Source of the DNA: Shimia haliotis
GTDB lineage: Bacteria; Pseudomonadota; Alphaproteobacteria; Rhodobacterales; Rhodobacteraceae
Assembly (NCBI RefSeq): GCF_900114415.1
Contig: NZ_FOSZ01000003.1
Location: forward strand, 186,001-250,000
Direction: 5' to 3'
DNA: 64,000 bases
Below the pieces are notes generated by a model. The model worked only from the letters and a program-made list of their open reading frames with translations. It made no database searches and was not told the DNA's origin. Positions 1 to 7,793 of the stretch are shown here, in pieces (position 1 is the stretch's first letter; the number at the start of each line of letters is the position of its first letter). Made by a program: the position numbers and the translations under genes.

Positions 1-1
1 T

Positions 2-364
2 GTGGCCCGCGCGGTGTGCCCCGGGGTGTTGTCTGACGATGTCGCTAACCGTGTTGTGCGATCTGTGCCGATTTCACCGGTGTCGGATCTGCGGCCTTTG
101 ATGAACACGTCGATGAATGAAAACTTGAGGCTGGACGACGCCGAGTGTCAGGCGGAAAGCCCCGCGTTGATGGCACCTCGGGACGGAGTTGAGGTCACGG
201 TTGTGGTTGGCGCGGCAGAGCGGCCGGTGTTTCTGGATCAGGCAGAATGGTTGTGCGAGGCGTGGGGCGCTGACCGGATTGTATTGGGCGGCAAGCACCA
301 TTTTGACGTGATCGACGCGCTGGCGGATGCGCAGAGCGATTTGTGCAAGGCGGTTTTTGGCTGA
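2..364 (+). CDS. alpha/beta hydrolase, C-terminal part (5' truncated by window)
   Basis: The reading frame is open from the window edge to a TGA at 362-364, so only the last 120 or so residues are present. The ending, with a GGKHHFDVIDALAD motif, resembles the last catalytic-His region of arylformamidase-like (kynurenine formamidase) alpha/beta hydrolases. In those enzymes the His of HHFDV completes the Ser-Asp-His triad. The nucleophile elbow is outside the window. The gene converges on the P1 peptidase gene, with only 13 bases between the two stop codons. The fold assignment is reasonable, but the substrate cannot be set from this fragment. Confidence 0.6.
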   Translation: MARAVCPGVLSDDVANRVVRSVPISPVSDLRPLMNTSMNENLRLDDAECQAESPALMAPRDGVEVTVVVGAAERPVFLDQAEWLCEAWGADRIVLGGKHHFDVIDALADAQSDLCKAVFG

Positions 365-377
365 CGAGTGGGGTCGA

Positions 378-1349
378 CTAGTCCCTGAAGCAAGGCAATA
401 GGTCGCCGCTTGCAGGGGTTGCTTCCCAAACGCCGCGGGCAATTGCGCGCGCCAAGCAGGTGGCCGCCGCGTGGCCGAGCATCAGGGCATCGGCAGCCTC
501 GTTCTCTAGCGGCCTTGTGTTCGTCGAAACCGCAAACACCAGATCCCCATCCATTGGCGTGTGCGAAGGCACCAACGCGCGGGCCACACCGTCGTGGGCG
601 GCGGTGGCGATGCGGGTGCAGACGGCCTGCGAAACGTCGGCGTCTGTGGCTACAATCGCGATGGTGGTGTTGTGGGCGCTGAGTTTAGTTTTGGGCCAGT
701 CGGACGGCGCGGAGGTCATCAACCCTTTGCCGCCAAATTCATCGCCGATTTCCCATGGGGCCGCCCAGAAATGCCCGCCGTCAGGGCTTGCGTCGCCCAA
801 GGCATTTACCGCCACCAGCGCGCCAACTGTGTGGCCTGAAGGCAGTACAACTGACGCGGAGCCGAGCCCGCCTTTGTGGCTGGCGAGTGTCGCGCCGCAT
901 CCCGCTCCGGTGGAGCCGAGCGCAAAGTCGACATTGGCCGCGTCGAGGGCCGCAGCCCCGAGAGATTTGTAGGGGTTTTCAGCCCAAGATTTGTTGCCGC
1001 CGTTGAGCAGGTCAAAAAGGATCGCACCCGGCACGATCGGGACGTTTTGATCACCCACCGCAAAACCGCGGCCTTGGTTGCGCAGGGCATCGGCCACGCC
1101 TGAGGACGCATCCAGCCCGAAAGCAGAGCCACCGGAGAGTGTCAGCGCGTCCACCTGTTGAACGGTTTTGTCTGGCGCCAAAAGGTCGGTTTCCCGTGTG
1201 CCAGGCGCGCCGCCCATGACGGAGACACCGCAGGTGAATGGTCTGTCCCCTACCAACACCGTGGTGCCGGTCTTGATGACGTCGTCTTGCGCATTGCCGA
1301 CTAGCAAGCCGGTGACATCGGTGATCAGGTTTCTGGGGCCGGTTCGCAT
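378..1349 (-). CDS. P1 family peptidase (DmpA/BapA-like N-terminal nucleophile aminopeptidase)
   Basis: This 323-residue protein matches the P1 (S58) family, whose members self-cleave into two chains and act as L-aminopeptidase/D-esterase or beta-peptidyl aminopeptidase. Seen in the sequence: the N-terminal ITDVTGLLVGNA stretch, an LSGGSAFGLD block near residue 71, and an NTTIAIVATDA motif at 227-237. Aligned by eye to DmpA, Thr228 falls at the position of the Ser250 nucleophile, so cleavage between Asn227 and Thr228 is inferred. There is no signal peptide, so it is probably cytoplasmic. The start is supported by an AGGAGA ribosome site 6-8 bases upstream. The gene stands alone, followed by the convergent hydrolase. 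Confidence 0.85.
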   Translation of the reverse strand: MRTGPRNLITDVTGLLVGNAQDDVIKTGTTVLVGDRPFTCGVSVMGGAPGTRETDLLAPDKTVQQVDALTLSGGSAFGLDASSGVADALRNQGRGFAVGDQNVPIVPGAILFDLLNGGNKSWAENPYKSLGAAALDAANVDFALGSTGAGCGATLASHKGGLGSASVVLPSGHTVGALVAVNALGDASPDGGHFWAAPWEIGDEFGGKGLMTSAPSDWPKTKLSAHNTTIAIVATDADVSQAVCTRIATAAHDGVARALVPSHTPMDGDLVFAVSTNTRPLENEAADALMLGHAAATCLARAIARGVWEATPASGDLLPCFRD

Positions 1350-1395
1350 GGGATGTCTCCTTTGGAACTGACACTAACGTGTTGAACCAAAGGAA

Positions 1396-1422
1396 CAAGG
1401 CCGCCGGAAAGGGGCGGCCTTG
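1396..1422 (-). terminator. hairpin downstream of ohr, probable terminator
   Basis: A 10-bp perfect stem (CAAGGCCGCC / GGCGGCCTTG) with a 7-base loop lies just after the ohr stop codon. It is followed on the minus strand by a moderately T-rich stretch. It also sits upstream of the P1 peptidase start and would separate the two minus-strand genes. Confidence 0.6.
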
Positions 1423-1429
1423 GGTTGGG

Positions 1430-1855
1430 TTACGCCAGTTCTGGCGTGATGGTCAGAGAGCCCTTGGTGGCGTGGCTGTAGGGGCAGGTGATGTGGGCGG
1501 TTTCCACGAGTTTCTCGGCGACAGCTGTTTCCACGCCAGGCAGGGAGATTTTCAGGCCAACTTCAAGGCCGAAACCGATGTCCTCGCGCGGGCCAATGCC
1601 GACGGTTGCGGTCACGGCGGCGTCCTCGGGCAGGGCGAGTTTCTGCTGCATTGCAATGAACTTCATGGCCGACAGAAAGCAAGCGGCATAGCCCGCCGCG
1701 AACATCTGCTCGGGGTTGGTGCCGTCGCCACCCGCGCCGCCAAGCGCTTTGGGTGTGGACAGCGTCACATCAAGATTGCCATCGTCAGAGGTCGCGCGGC
1801 CTTCGCGGCCTCCGGTTGCGGTAGCCGATGTTGTGTAGAGGGTCGTTTTCAGCAT
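1430..1855 (-). CDS. ohr: organic hydroperoxide resistance protein Ohr
   Basis: This 141-residue OsmC/Ohr-family peroxidase reduces organic hydroperoxides with a Cys pair and a lipoyl/dithiol reductant. The two catalytic cysteines are visible: Cys59 in AACF and Cys124 in ITCPYS, each in its family motif. The conserved Arg near residue 17-20 and Glu49 are also present. An in-frame ATG 12 bases further upstream exists, but the GGAG ribosome site (TGGAGACTCCC then ATG) fits only the inner start at 1855, which also matches usual Ohr N-termini (MKTLYTT). It is divergent from ohrR, the standard arrangement for OhrR-repressed ohr. Confidence 0.95.
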   Translation of the reverse strand: MLKTTLYTTSATATGGREGRATSDDGNLDVTLSTPKALGGAGGDGTNPEQMFAAGYAACFLSAMKFIAMQQKLALPEDAAVTATVGIGPREDIGFGLEVGLKISLPGVETAVAEKLVETAHITCPYSHATKGSLTITPELA

Positions 1856-1872
1856 GGGAGTCTCCATTTAAG

Positions 1873-1954
1873 TCGTGTGCGATTTAATTGTTGGCGATGT
1901 AAGTTTGTGGCGTGCGATTCGTCAAGGACTTGCGATTTAATCGTGTGCGATTTA
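1873..1954. promoter_or_regulatory. ohr-ohrR intergenic operators (OhrR boxes)
   Basis: The divergent promoter region contains two identical 14-mers (TCGTGTGCGATTTA at 1873-1886 and 1941-1954). It also has a near-palindrome CGATTTAATCG at 1933-1943, perfect except for the central base, with a one-mismatch partner CGATTTAATTG at 1880-1890. A further TGCGATT-type half-site lies at 1913-1919. OhrR proteins bind AT-rich inverted repeats of this kind in alphaproteobacteria. The repeats cover positions suitable for repressing both genes. Assignment to OhrR is inferred from position. Confidence 0.7.
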
Positions 1955-1976
1955 TTTTGCTGACAAGGAGACACCC

Positions 1977-2429
1977 ATGTCAGACTCGCCCCGCTCCATC
2001 CTCGACCAGATGCTTTGTTTTGAGGTCTACAGCACGGAACACGCGTTTTCGCGGCTGTATAAAACGCTTTTGGCGCCGCTTGGCCTGACCTATCCGCAGT
2101 TCTTGGTGATGATCCTACTTTGGGAAACGGACGATCAGACGGTGAACGGGATTGGCGGGCAGTTGGGGCTGGAGAGCAGCACATTGACGCCACTTCTGAA
2201 ACGACTGGAGAAAGCCGGTTTGGTGACGCGCGTGCGGGATGCCGAGGACGAGCGTCGGGTGCGCGTTGCTTTGACAGAGGCCGGTGACGCCTTGCGCAAG
2301 GAAGCGAAAGGCATTGGAACCTGTGTTGCTCAGGCGACGGGGATGCCTGAAGCAGAGTTGAAGTCGCTGTTGCTGGATCTGCGCAAACTGCGGAATGGAT
2401 TGGCGTCGCATGGCGCGGCCGCCGACTGA
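1977..2429 (+). CDS. ohrR: MarR-family organic peroxide sensor OhrR
   Basis: This 150-residue MarR-type winged-helix repressor carries the OhrR hallmark CFEVYST, with reactive Cys14 near the N-terminus, and the LGLTYPQFLVMILLWE helix. The wing contains DAEDERRVRVALT (about residues 88-100). A second cysteine at 116 is about 102 residues from the first, close to the spacing in 2-Cys OhrR proteins such as that of Xanthomonas, so intersubunit disulfide sensing is plausible. An AAGGAG ribosome site lies 5-6 bases before the ATG. It is divergent from ohr. Confidence 0.93.
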   Translation: MSDSPRSILDQMLCFEVYSTEHAFSRLYKTLLAPLGLTYPQFLVMILLWETDDQTVNGIGGQLGLESSTLTPLLKRLEKAGLVTRVRDAEDERRVRVALTEAGDALRKEAKGIGTCVAQATGMPEAELKSLLLDLRKLRNGLASHGAAAD

Positions 2430-2451
2430 GGCTTCCTAATTAGGAGTGTAA

Positions 2452-2517
2452 ATGCCTCTGCCCTTTCTTTTGTCTTGCGCATTTGCAACACTTTGCGGGA
2501 TTTACAGCGCAGGCTGA
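2452..2517 (+). CDS. possible 21-residue leader peptide or small protein
   Basis: An ATG with a good AGGAG ribosome site 5 bases upstream opens a 22-codon frame (MPLPFLLSCAFATLCGIYSAG) ending at a TGA. It lies in the 148-base gap between ohrR and the coiled-coil gene. The peptide is hydrophobic and could be membrane-associated or a leader. The upstream CCTAATTAGG is a 10-bp palindrome (2435-2444). There is no homology evidence. The ribosome site is the only support, so this is tentative. Confidence 0.25.
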   Translation: MPLPFLLSCAFATLCGIYSAG

Positions 2518-2577
2518 TGTAAATGGGCGTAACATTACCCATATCAGTCTCAAATAATTGAAAAGAGGGAGTGTTTC

Positions 2578-3654
2578 ATGGCGAATTTTGAAGCGCAGGT
2601 GCGGGAATCTCAGGCGCAGGTTCAGGAAACGCAGGCGAAGATTGCCGAGTTGACCGGCCGGATTGATGCGGCGCGGTCCAAGATGAAGACGGGCGAAGAT
2701 GTTGCGATCGACATTGAGAACGCGACGCTGGACGACGTGCATGCCCACACAGAGGTGATGAACGCCAATATTGCCGAACTGATTATGGGGCTCGATGATG
2801 TGACGTCGGCGTTCTCCAAGGACTTTGACCAGATGCGGGACAAGACCGGCTGGGAAAGCTTTGTCGGTATTTTCAGCCGCGGCAAATCTGAGAGCATGCG
2901 CGCAGAGCGGATCAAGACCGCCAATATCGATGACAAGTTGCAAGACCTGATTGCGAAATCCGATGTGATCACCAAGCTGCTGGAAGGACAGTTGGCGACG
3001 TTGGAAGAGCAGAAGGTGAGGGTTGAGGCGAACTTGACCGAGACATTGGATGAGCGCGAGTTCACTGTGGGTGAGCTGGAAAATCTGCGGGCGGAGATAT
3101 TGGGCATGGATCCCAAGATCATCGCGCTTGAGAACAAGATTTCAGTGGAGCAGGACGCGGCGGCGCGTACCAAGCTTGAGACCGAGTTGGCGGACCTGAA
3201 CAAGGCTTACAACGAGATGGTGCAGCAGGAGCAGGTGAAGCTGGCGCAGAGCCAGACGCTTGAGCGCTATATCGAGAAGGGCAAGACATGGGTTGATAGT
3301 CTGCAAAACCAAGCGGCGACGCAGATGGTGCTGATCAACAAGTTGCAGACAGACACCAAGCAGCGCGTGGTGCTTTATGATGCGTTGACCAAATCGCTCA
3401 AGACCGCGCAGCAGCAGGACATCGCCCACCGGATCAACGAGATTGGTGTGGAGACCGACAAGGAGGCTCAGGCCTCGATGGCGGCGATTGGTACGGCGAC
3501 CAATCAGAAGATGGCGGACATGATGGAAGCCCATGAGGAACACATGGTGTTTGCGCGTGATGTGCTGGAGGCGAAGGCCAAGGCGGACGAGCGGTTCGCG
3601 CGGCGTTTTGCCAAGATTGTCGAGAAGCATGACAAGAACCTCTATGGGGCGTGA
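2578..3654 (+). CDS. coiled-coil protein of unknown function (first gene of AAA+ cluster)
   Basis: This 358-residue, highly charged and almost entirely helical protein has no signal peptide or membrane segment. Heptad-like runs cover roughly residues 1-40 and 125-240, separated by a segment with GWESFVGIFSRGK near residue 95. The C-terminal half (ATQMVLINKLQTDTKQRV onward) is loosely reminiscent of the helical TelA/toxic-anion-resistance fold, but I cannot confirm that. A GAGGGAG ribosome site precedes the ATG. It starts a run of co-directional genes leading to an AAA+ ATPase, so it may be a structural partner or substrate adaptor of that ATPase. The function is unknown. Confidence 0.8.
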   Translation: MANFEAQVRESQAQVQETQAKIAELTGRIDAARSKMKTGEDVAIDIENATLDDVHAHTEVMNANIAELIMGLDDVTSAFSKDFDQMRDKTGWESFVGIFSRGKSESMRAERIKTANIDDKLQDLIAKSDVITKLLEGQLATLEEQKVRVEANLTETLDEREFTVGELENLRAEILGMDPKIIALENKISVEQDAAARTKLETELADLNKAYNEMVQQEQVKLAQSQTLERYIEKGKTWVDSLQNQAATQMVLINKLQTDTKQRVVLYDALTKSLKTAQQQDIAHRINEIGVETDKEAQASMAAIGTATNQKMADMMEAHEEHMVFARDVLEAKAKADERFARRFAKIVEKHDKNLYGA

Positions 3655-3681
3655 TGCTTTGGGTGAAGGGCCCAACAAAGG

Positions 3682-3720
3682 TTCGCGCCCGTCCAAGAGG
3701 ACGAGGTCGGGCGTGATCCG
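3682..3720 (+). repeat. REP-like palindromic element, copy 1
   Basis: A short GC-rich hairpin (CGCCCG at 3686-3691 pairing with CGGGCG at 3708-3713, with an inner TCC/GGA pair) lies between the coiled-coil gene and the next gene. It shares the pattern CGCGCCC-TCC-GGG-GAGGTCGGGCG-GA-CCG with the element at 7361-7395 in the same cluster, which marks it as a dispersed repeat rather than a gene-specific terminator. No T-run follows. Confidence 0.6.
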
Positions 3721-3747
3721 TGACACTGTGTGCCCCGGGGGCAATGC

Positions 3748-4869
3748 ATGACCGACACGACCAAAGAGTATACAGCTCTGATGGAAACCCGCGCCAGTCG
3801 CCGGTATTTCCAGAAGTTTGAACGCATCACCGAACACCTGACACAGGTGGCGGCGGCGCGGGCGGCTGAAGGGGCGATTGGTGAGGAGGAGGTCAAGATT
3901 CTGACCCGCTACCTCGTTGCAATCGGTTACACCTTCAAGGCGCTGAGCATGAAGTATCTGCTGGTCGGGCGCGAGACGGGGCAGTTTTTCGGCAGCCTTG
4001 CAATGGACGCTGTGGAAAGCGGATTTCCGGTGTTCAACGAGCTTTTGGTGATGGCCAATGATGCGCAGCAGGCTGAAAACCATTTGCGCAATATGCCGGA
4101 CAGCGAAGCGCTTAAGGACGAGATGCTGCGTACCATCATTGGTGATCAGGAAATCCCGACAAAGCTGCAATTCGCGCTGAGCCAACGGCTTTATTTTGAG
4201 GAATTGCTGAAGGGCGACCTGTTCTGGGCGCAGAACCATCCTGAGGTGCGCTGGATGGGGAACCTGTCGGAGCGGCGGCGCAAATATCTGCTGCATTGGG
4301 CGGTTTATGACAGTCAGGTCAACCTGCCGACGATCTATTTGATGGACCTTGAGGACACGGGGCGGCGCGCCCTGCCCAACGACGAGCGGCGCTGGCCCGA
4401 AGTGCAGGCCCATCTGATGGCGCAGGCGGTGGGCGGGCTGAAGCTTTTGACCATCGCAAAAGGCTTTGACGAGAGCTTTGACGATTTGCACCCGAAACGG
4501 TTGCGACGGATTCACGTGGGTCCGATGTATTCCAGCGCCTTCACGCGTCAGTCGGGGCCGATCCGAGAGGTGCTTGAGGCTGCGCGCGCGCCGGAAGGGG
4601 AGGACTGGGCATTGGCTTGGACCACAGAAGAACTGATGAGCGAGCGGGTTACGGATGAGAAATCCGGCTGGTTCGGATCAGTAGAGCGGCAGGTCTTTGC
4701 GCTTGATCCTTTTGCGGGGCGTGGCGGCGACACAGGGGCGACCAGCATGGAGCGATCGATCATCCTACCGCAACGCCCGTTTCAGGCGTTGGAGGAGCTC
4801 AATCCGCCGGGGTTTAGTAGCGTGACCAAATATGTGGTGAGCCCGCAGGGACGGGTGTTGAGGTATTGA
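3748..4869 (+). CDS. hypothetical protein in AAA+ cluster
   Basis: This 373-residue protein is not one I recognise. It is mixed alpha/beta by composition, without signal peptide or membrane helices, and begins MTDTTKEYTALMETRASRRY. Aromatic-rich stretches occur in the middle (KYLLHWAVYDSQVNLPTIYL, about 185-205). The C-terminus SSVTKYVVSPQGRVLRY is basic. A GTG codon at 3730 is also in frame, but the ATG at 3748, with GGGGG 6 bases before it, is the better start. It is followed after 69 bases by the AAA+ ATPase gene, in the same direction, so cotranscription and joint function are likely. Confidence 0.8.
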   Translation: MTDTTKEYTALMETRASRRYFQKFERITEHLTQVAAARAAEGAIGEEEVKILTRYLVAIGYTFKALSMKYLLVGRETGQFFGSLAMDAVESGFPVFNELLVMANDAQQAENHLRNMPDSEALKDEMLRTIIGDQEIPTKLQFALSQRLYFEELLKGDLFWAQNHPEVRWMGNLSERRRKYLLHWAVYDSQVNLPTIYLMDLEDTGRRALPNDERRWPEVQAHLMAQAVGGLKLLTIAKGFDESFDDLHPKRLRRIHVGPMYSSAFTRQSGPIREVLEAARAPEGEDWALAWTTEELMSERVTDEKSGWFGSVERQVFALDPFAGRGGDTGATSMERSIILPQRPFQALEELNPPGFSSVTKYVVSPQGRVLRY

Positions 4870-4938
4870 GACGGCCTTGCGGACTATGCCTGCAGCGCGC
4901 GTATTTTTGGCAAGATGAAGATTTGGGTGGAGACATAG

Positions 4939-6873
4939 ATGAGCGTGACCAGTGACTTGATGGAGCTGCGCGAAGAGGACATTCGCAAGCACTATGATGC
5001 GGCTGTCGGGATGCTTGACGGGTTTGACCACACGCCGCGGATTTCCAAGGCCATGGATGCGCCGGTGGCGGAGCGGTCAAGCGGTATCGGCACGCGTCGG
5101 CGGTTTCGATCGACCACGCCGGGGCTGGTTACACGGTCAACTGCGCGGCCCGAAGGGGTGCATTTGGTGGAGCGCATCGAAGGTGCGGGCGGTGAGGATC
5201 CGCTGGTTTCGCCGGTGCAGGCCAATGTGTTGCACGGGACGCGGCGGGCGTTGGCAATTGCATTGGCCGTTGGTGAGAACTTTGCCGAAGCTTCGGGTCT
5301 GGCGGATTTGAAGAGGGACAATCTAGCGGGCGCGCTGGGTGCGGATAAGAAGACGACGTTTTCTGAGTTGCTCTCGGCAGAGGCTTTAGCGGTGTCCTAT
5401 GTTTTTGCCAATGCGACCTCGTTCCTGTTGGCGCCGATGTTGGGCGAGACGCAGGTTGAGGTGGGCGAGGTTGAGGAGGTTTTGACCGACAACGCGCAAC
5501 TGGCTTTGCATGGCGCTTTGTGGGAGTTGGATCAGGATATTGCCGCGTTGGTCAGCGATGAAGATCGGTTGGTCGCGTGTGTCTGCGCCTTTGCCGAGCA
5601 GTTGATGGAGAAGGTCGCCTTGCGGGCGCAGAACGCGCCGCAGTTGGGGGCTTTTGTCGGGGCGAGTTGGAAGGTTGAGGCGGATGATCTGACCATCAAC
5701 GGGTTCACGCCGGCGCGGGCTGCCAAAGGCTCGACGCTCACCATGACTTTTAAAAAGCCTAATGAGGTTGTGGGCAACCACATTGCCAAATATCAGGCGA
5801 TGAAGCTCGCCAAGATGCTGATGGCCTATGATTTTGATCGCAAGCTCAATCCTTTTGCGGAACTGGGCGGGTTTATCTTTACCTTCATGGGAGACGGTGC
5901 ACCGGGGACGGGGAAAACCACGCTTATTCAGATGATGGCGGGGCTGATCAACGACTATTGTCAGGTGGCGGGCTATGCCTTCCGCTATCAGAACTTTGGC
6001 ATCGACAATATCGACAGCTATCAGGGCAAGTCGGGGCAGAATGCAAAGGCGTTTGTGCAGAATGTTCTGGACCCGCAGGTGATTGGCTTTGGCACGATTG
6101 ATGACATCGATCAGATCGCCGGCAAGCGTGGGGATCGTCAGTCCTCAGCAGGGCAGCAGGAAGTCACGGCGGTCTTCATGGAGGCCTTTGCCGGGGCCAA
6201 TACGGTGGTGCGCGGGAATTGTACGTTCGGGATGTTTTCGAATTATCCGGAGAACGTGGACGACGCGCTGCGCCAGCGGGCCGGTGCGCGGTTTCTGGTG
6301 GACGGGCCGCAGACACGGGAGGATTACATCGACATTCTTGCGCTGTTGATGGGCAAGAACCACGACATCGCGCTGGGCGATCATGAGTTGTTTGAAGCGC
6401 AGGCGATTCAGAAGGCCGTGACGGCGAGTTTTGAGAGTCATGCGCGGCCGCATGAACCGGGGCTGATGAACGTGTTTGATAAGGTGCATGGGCAGGTCGG
6501 CGATCTGGACACCATTGCCAAGATGGGGGCCTATCTGAAGGCCATTCAGGAAGCCGATCCGCGGTTTACGGGGCGGGCGATCAAGAACATCACCGATGCC
6601 GTGAAGGTGCGGGCGATGGATTTCGAATTGCCCGATGAGTGGATGGAGCAGCCCGAGCTTTTCTTGGCGAAGGACTACGACACCAAGAAGGCGATGATTG
6701 GCGAGTTGCGGGTGCCGATCACCACCGAGATGGTGGTGCAGGAGATCAACCGCTATGCGGACAGCGAGTTCCGTTATGCTGATAAGTCCGATGAGGTCGC
6801 GATCTCCAACATGGTGCGGGATATGCAGCGGAGCGAGGCGGCGAAGCGGCGGTATCTGGAAGGCAAAGCCTGA
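4939..6873 (+). CDS. AAA+ family ATPase of unknown function
   Basis: This 644-residue protein has one AAA+ module in its second half. The Walker A is GAPGTGKT at residues 320-327. The Walker B-like GTIDDID is near 385-391. It is followed by the sensor-1 region TVVRGNCTFGMFSNYPEN and an arginine-rich ALRQRAGAR (about 436-444) suited to an arginine finger. The first 310 residues are helical and have no recognisable enzymatic motif. There is no signal peptide, so it is cytoplasmic. The start has GGTGGAGA upstream. Its stop codon overlaps the next start (TGATG), showing coupling to the small membrane protein. Neighbours suggest a membrane-associated remodelling machine, but the substrate is unknown. 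Confidence 0.88.
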   Translation: MSVTSDLMELREEDIRKHYDAAVGMLDGFDHTPRISKAMDAPVAERSSGIGTRRRFRSTTPGLVTRSTARPEGVHLVERIEGAGGEDPLVSPVQANVLHGTRRALAIALAVGENFAEASGLADLKRDNLAGALGADKKTTFSELLSAEALAVSYVFANATSFLLAPMLGETQVEVGEVEEVLTDNAQLALHGALWELDQDIAALVSDEDRLVACVCAFAEQLMEKVALRAQNAPQLGAFVGASWKVEADDLTINGFTPARAAKGSTLTMTFKKPNEVVGNHIAKYQAMKLAKMLMAYDFDRKLNPFAELGGFIFTFMGDGAPGTGKTTLIQMMAGLINDYCQVAGYAFRYQNFGIDNIDSYQGKSGQNAKAFVQNVLDPQVIGFGTIDDIDQIAGKRGDRQSSAGQQEVTAVFMEAFAGANTVVRGNCTFGMFSNYPENVDDALRQRAGARFLVDGPQTREDYIDILALLMGKNHDIALGDHELFEAQAIQKAVTASFESHARPHEPGLMNVFDKVHGQVGDLDTIAKMGAYLKAIQEADPRFTGRAIKNITDAVKVRAMDFELPDEWMEQPELFLAKDYDTKKAMIGELRVPITTEMVVQEINRYADSEFRYADKSDEVAISNMVRDMQRSEAAKRRYLEGKA

Positions 6874-7253
6874 TGTTTGTGCTCGACAGCATTGGGTTCG
6901 TGAACACAGGGCTGCCGTTGATTGTGCTGGGTGTGCTTGCGGTGCTTCTGCCACGGCTTGTTGTGGACGGCGACACACGTTCGCATGGCAAAGTCGCTGC
7001 GGGAATTGGTGTGTGTGCAGTGATCCTGTTTGCGGTTGGGTATGCCGTTTCATATGTGCTGACGCACACCCGAGGAGTTCATGCGATGGCGCTTGGGTCT
7101 TCGCCCGAGCTTGGTTCGGCGCTTTGGGTGCATTCACGGTTGTCTCTGATGGCGGCGATCGTTTGGGCGCCGATTTTGGGGCTGGTCTGGTTTGGCCAAG
7201 CGCAGGGTGTGGAAGCGCGGCGGGGGCAGGACCTTGTGGCGAGAGGACGGTGA
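6873..7253 (+). CDS. small membrane protein coupled to the AAA+ ATPase
   Basis: This 126-residue protein has three likely membrane helices: residues 12-30 (NTGLPLIVLGVLAVLLPRL), 42-63 (AAGIGVCAVILFAVGYAVSYV) and about 90-107 (LSLMAAIVWAPILGLVWF). Its ATG overlaps the stop of the ATPase gene (TGATG), which implies translational coupling and suggests it anchors or regulates the ATPase at the membrane. I do not recognise the family. A 168-base segment rich in inverted repeats follows. Confidence 0.75.
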   Translation: MFVLDSIGFVNTGLPLIVLGVLAVLLPRLVVDGDTRSHGKVAAGIGVCAVILFAVGYAVSYVLTHTRGVHAMALGSSPELGSALWVHSRLSLMAAIVWAPILGLVWFGQAQGVEARRGQDLVARGR

Positions 7254-7265
7254 TGATGGAGAAGA

Positions 7266-7394
7266 GGGCCGCGCCCGACCTGGTGGGCGCTTTGGATTGG
7301 TTTGGTGTTGGCGCTTTGGTGCAAAGTGCGCAGGTGTTCGTGTGTTTGGCTGACGGTGCAAACGCGCCCTCCGGGGGGAGGTCGGGCGCGACCC
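7266..7394. repeat. pair of inverted REP-like palindromes (BIME-like unit)
   Basis: Two REP-like units face each other. The left unit spans 7266-7290 and contains the hairpin GCGCCC/GGGCGC. The right unit spans 7361-7395 and contains GCGCCC at 7364-7369 with GGGCGC at 7384-7389. The arms GGGCCGCGCCCGACCT (7266-7281) and AGGTCGGGCGCGACCC (7379-7394) are reverse complements with one mismatch. The right unit also resembles the element at 3682-3720. The pair fills the gap before the GIY-YIG gene. A 55-codon frame across it (7253-7420) starts with a TGATG overlap but is probably accidental. Confidence 0.65.
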
Positions 7395-7421
7395 GGCTTG
7401 AGGCCGTGCGGGAGGTTTGAA

Positions 7422-7745
7422 GTGTCGAAAATCAATTCGCCTAGCTTCTCGAGAACGTTCAAATATGTCGTCTATAAAGTCACTTTTCCGAATGGAAAGA
7501 TTTATGTCGGAAAAGACATAGGGAAGGGCGGTCACAGTCTCAGATACTTCGGAACATGGAATCGAGAGGTAGTTGAGGCAGACTTTACCAAAGAAGAGCT
7601 TTCAGATTTCCATGTGAGAAAACAAATTTTGTTTGAGAGTTCGGACAAAGTTGAAGTTGGAAAAAAGGAAATGGAGTTGATTGTTGAACTGGAGGCAAAC
7701 AACCCCAAAAAAGGATACAATAAAATTCCAAAATTTCAGGGGTAG
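7422..7745 (+). CDS. small GIY-YIG nuclease-domain protein, AT-rich insert
   Basis: This 107-residue protein fits a minimal GIY-YIG domain. YVVYKVTFPNGKIYVGKD (about 15-32) supplies the KIY and YVG strands, a conserved Arg follows in SLRYFGTW, and a Glu in KKEMELIVELE (about 80-90) is the candidate metal ligand. Such domains cut DNA in homing endonucleases, UvrC and mobile elements. The GTG start at 7422 has GGAGG 6 bases upstream. The gene is far richer in A+T than its neighbours and uses A/T-ending codons, and REP-like palindromes precede it. That suggests recent acquisition. It splits an otherwise uniform high-GC cluster. It could be a mobile nuclease or an orphan defence or DNA-processing gene. 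Confidence 0.75.
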   Translation: MSKINSPSFSRTFKYVVYKVTFPNGKIYVGKDIGKGGHSLRYFGTWNREVVEADFTKEELSDFHVRKQILFESSDKVEVGKKEMELIVELEANNPKKGYNKIPKFQG

Positions 7746-7793
7746 CTCGGACAATGGCAACTGTTGCTCTTCACGATAACATCGGATTTTCAA

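Noticed and set aside
6698-7420. 240-codon plus-strand frame overlapping the ATPase and membrane-protein genes
   Set aside because: Most of it overlaps two supported genes in another frame. Its last 55 codons (from 7253) begin with a TGATG overlap but run through inverted repeats and show no conserved features.
7422-7745. Reading the GIY-YIG gene as part of a restriction-modification or homing intron system
   Set aside because: No methyltransferase, intron or host-gene interruption is seen. Only an isolated small nuclease-like domain is supported.
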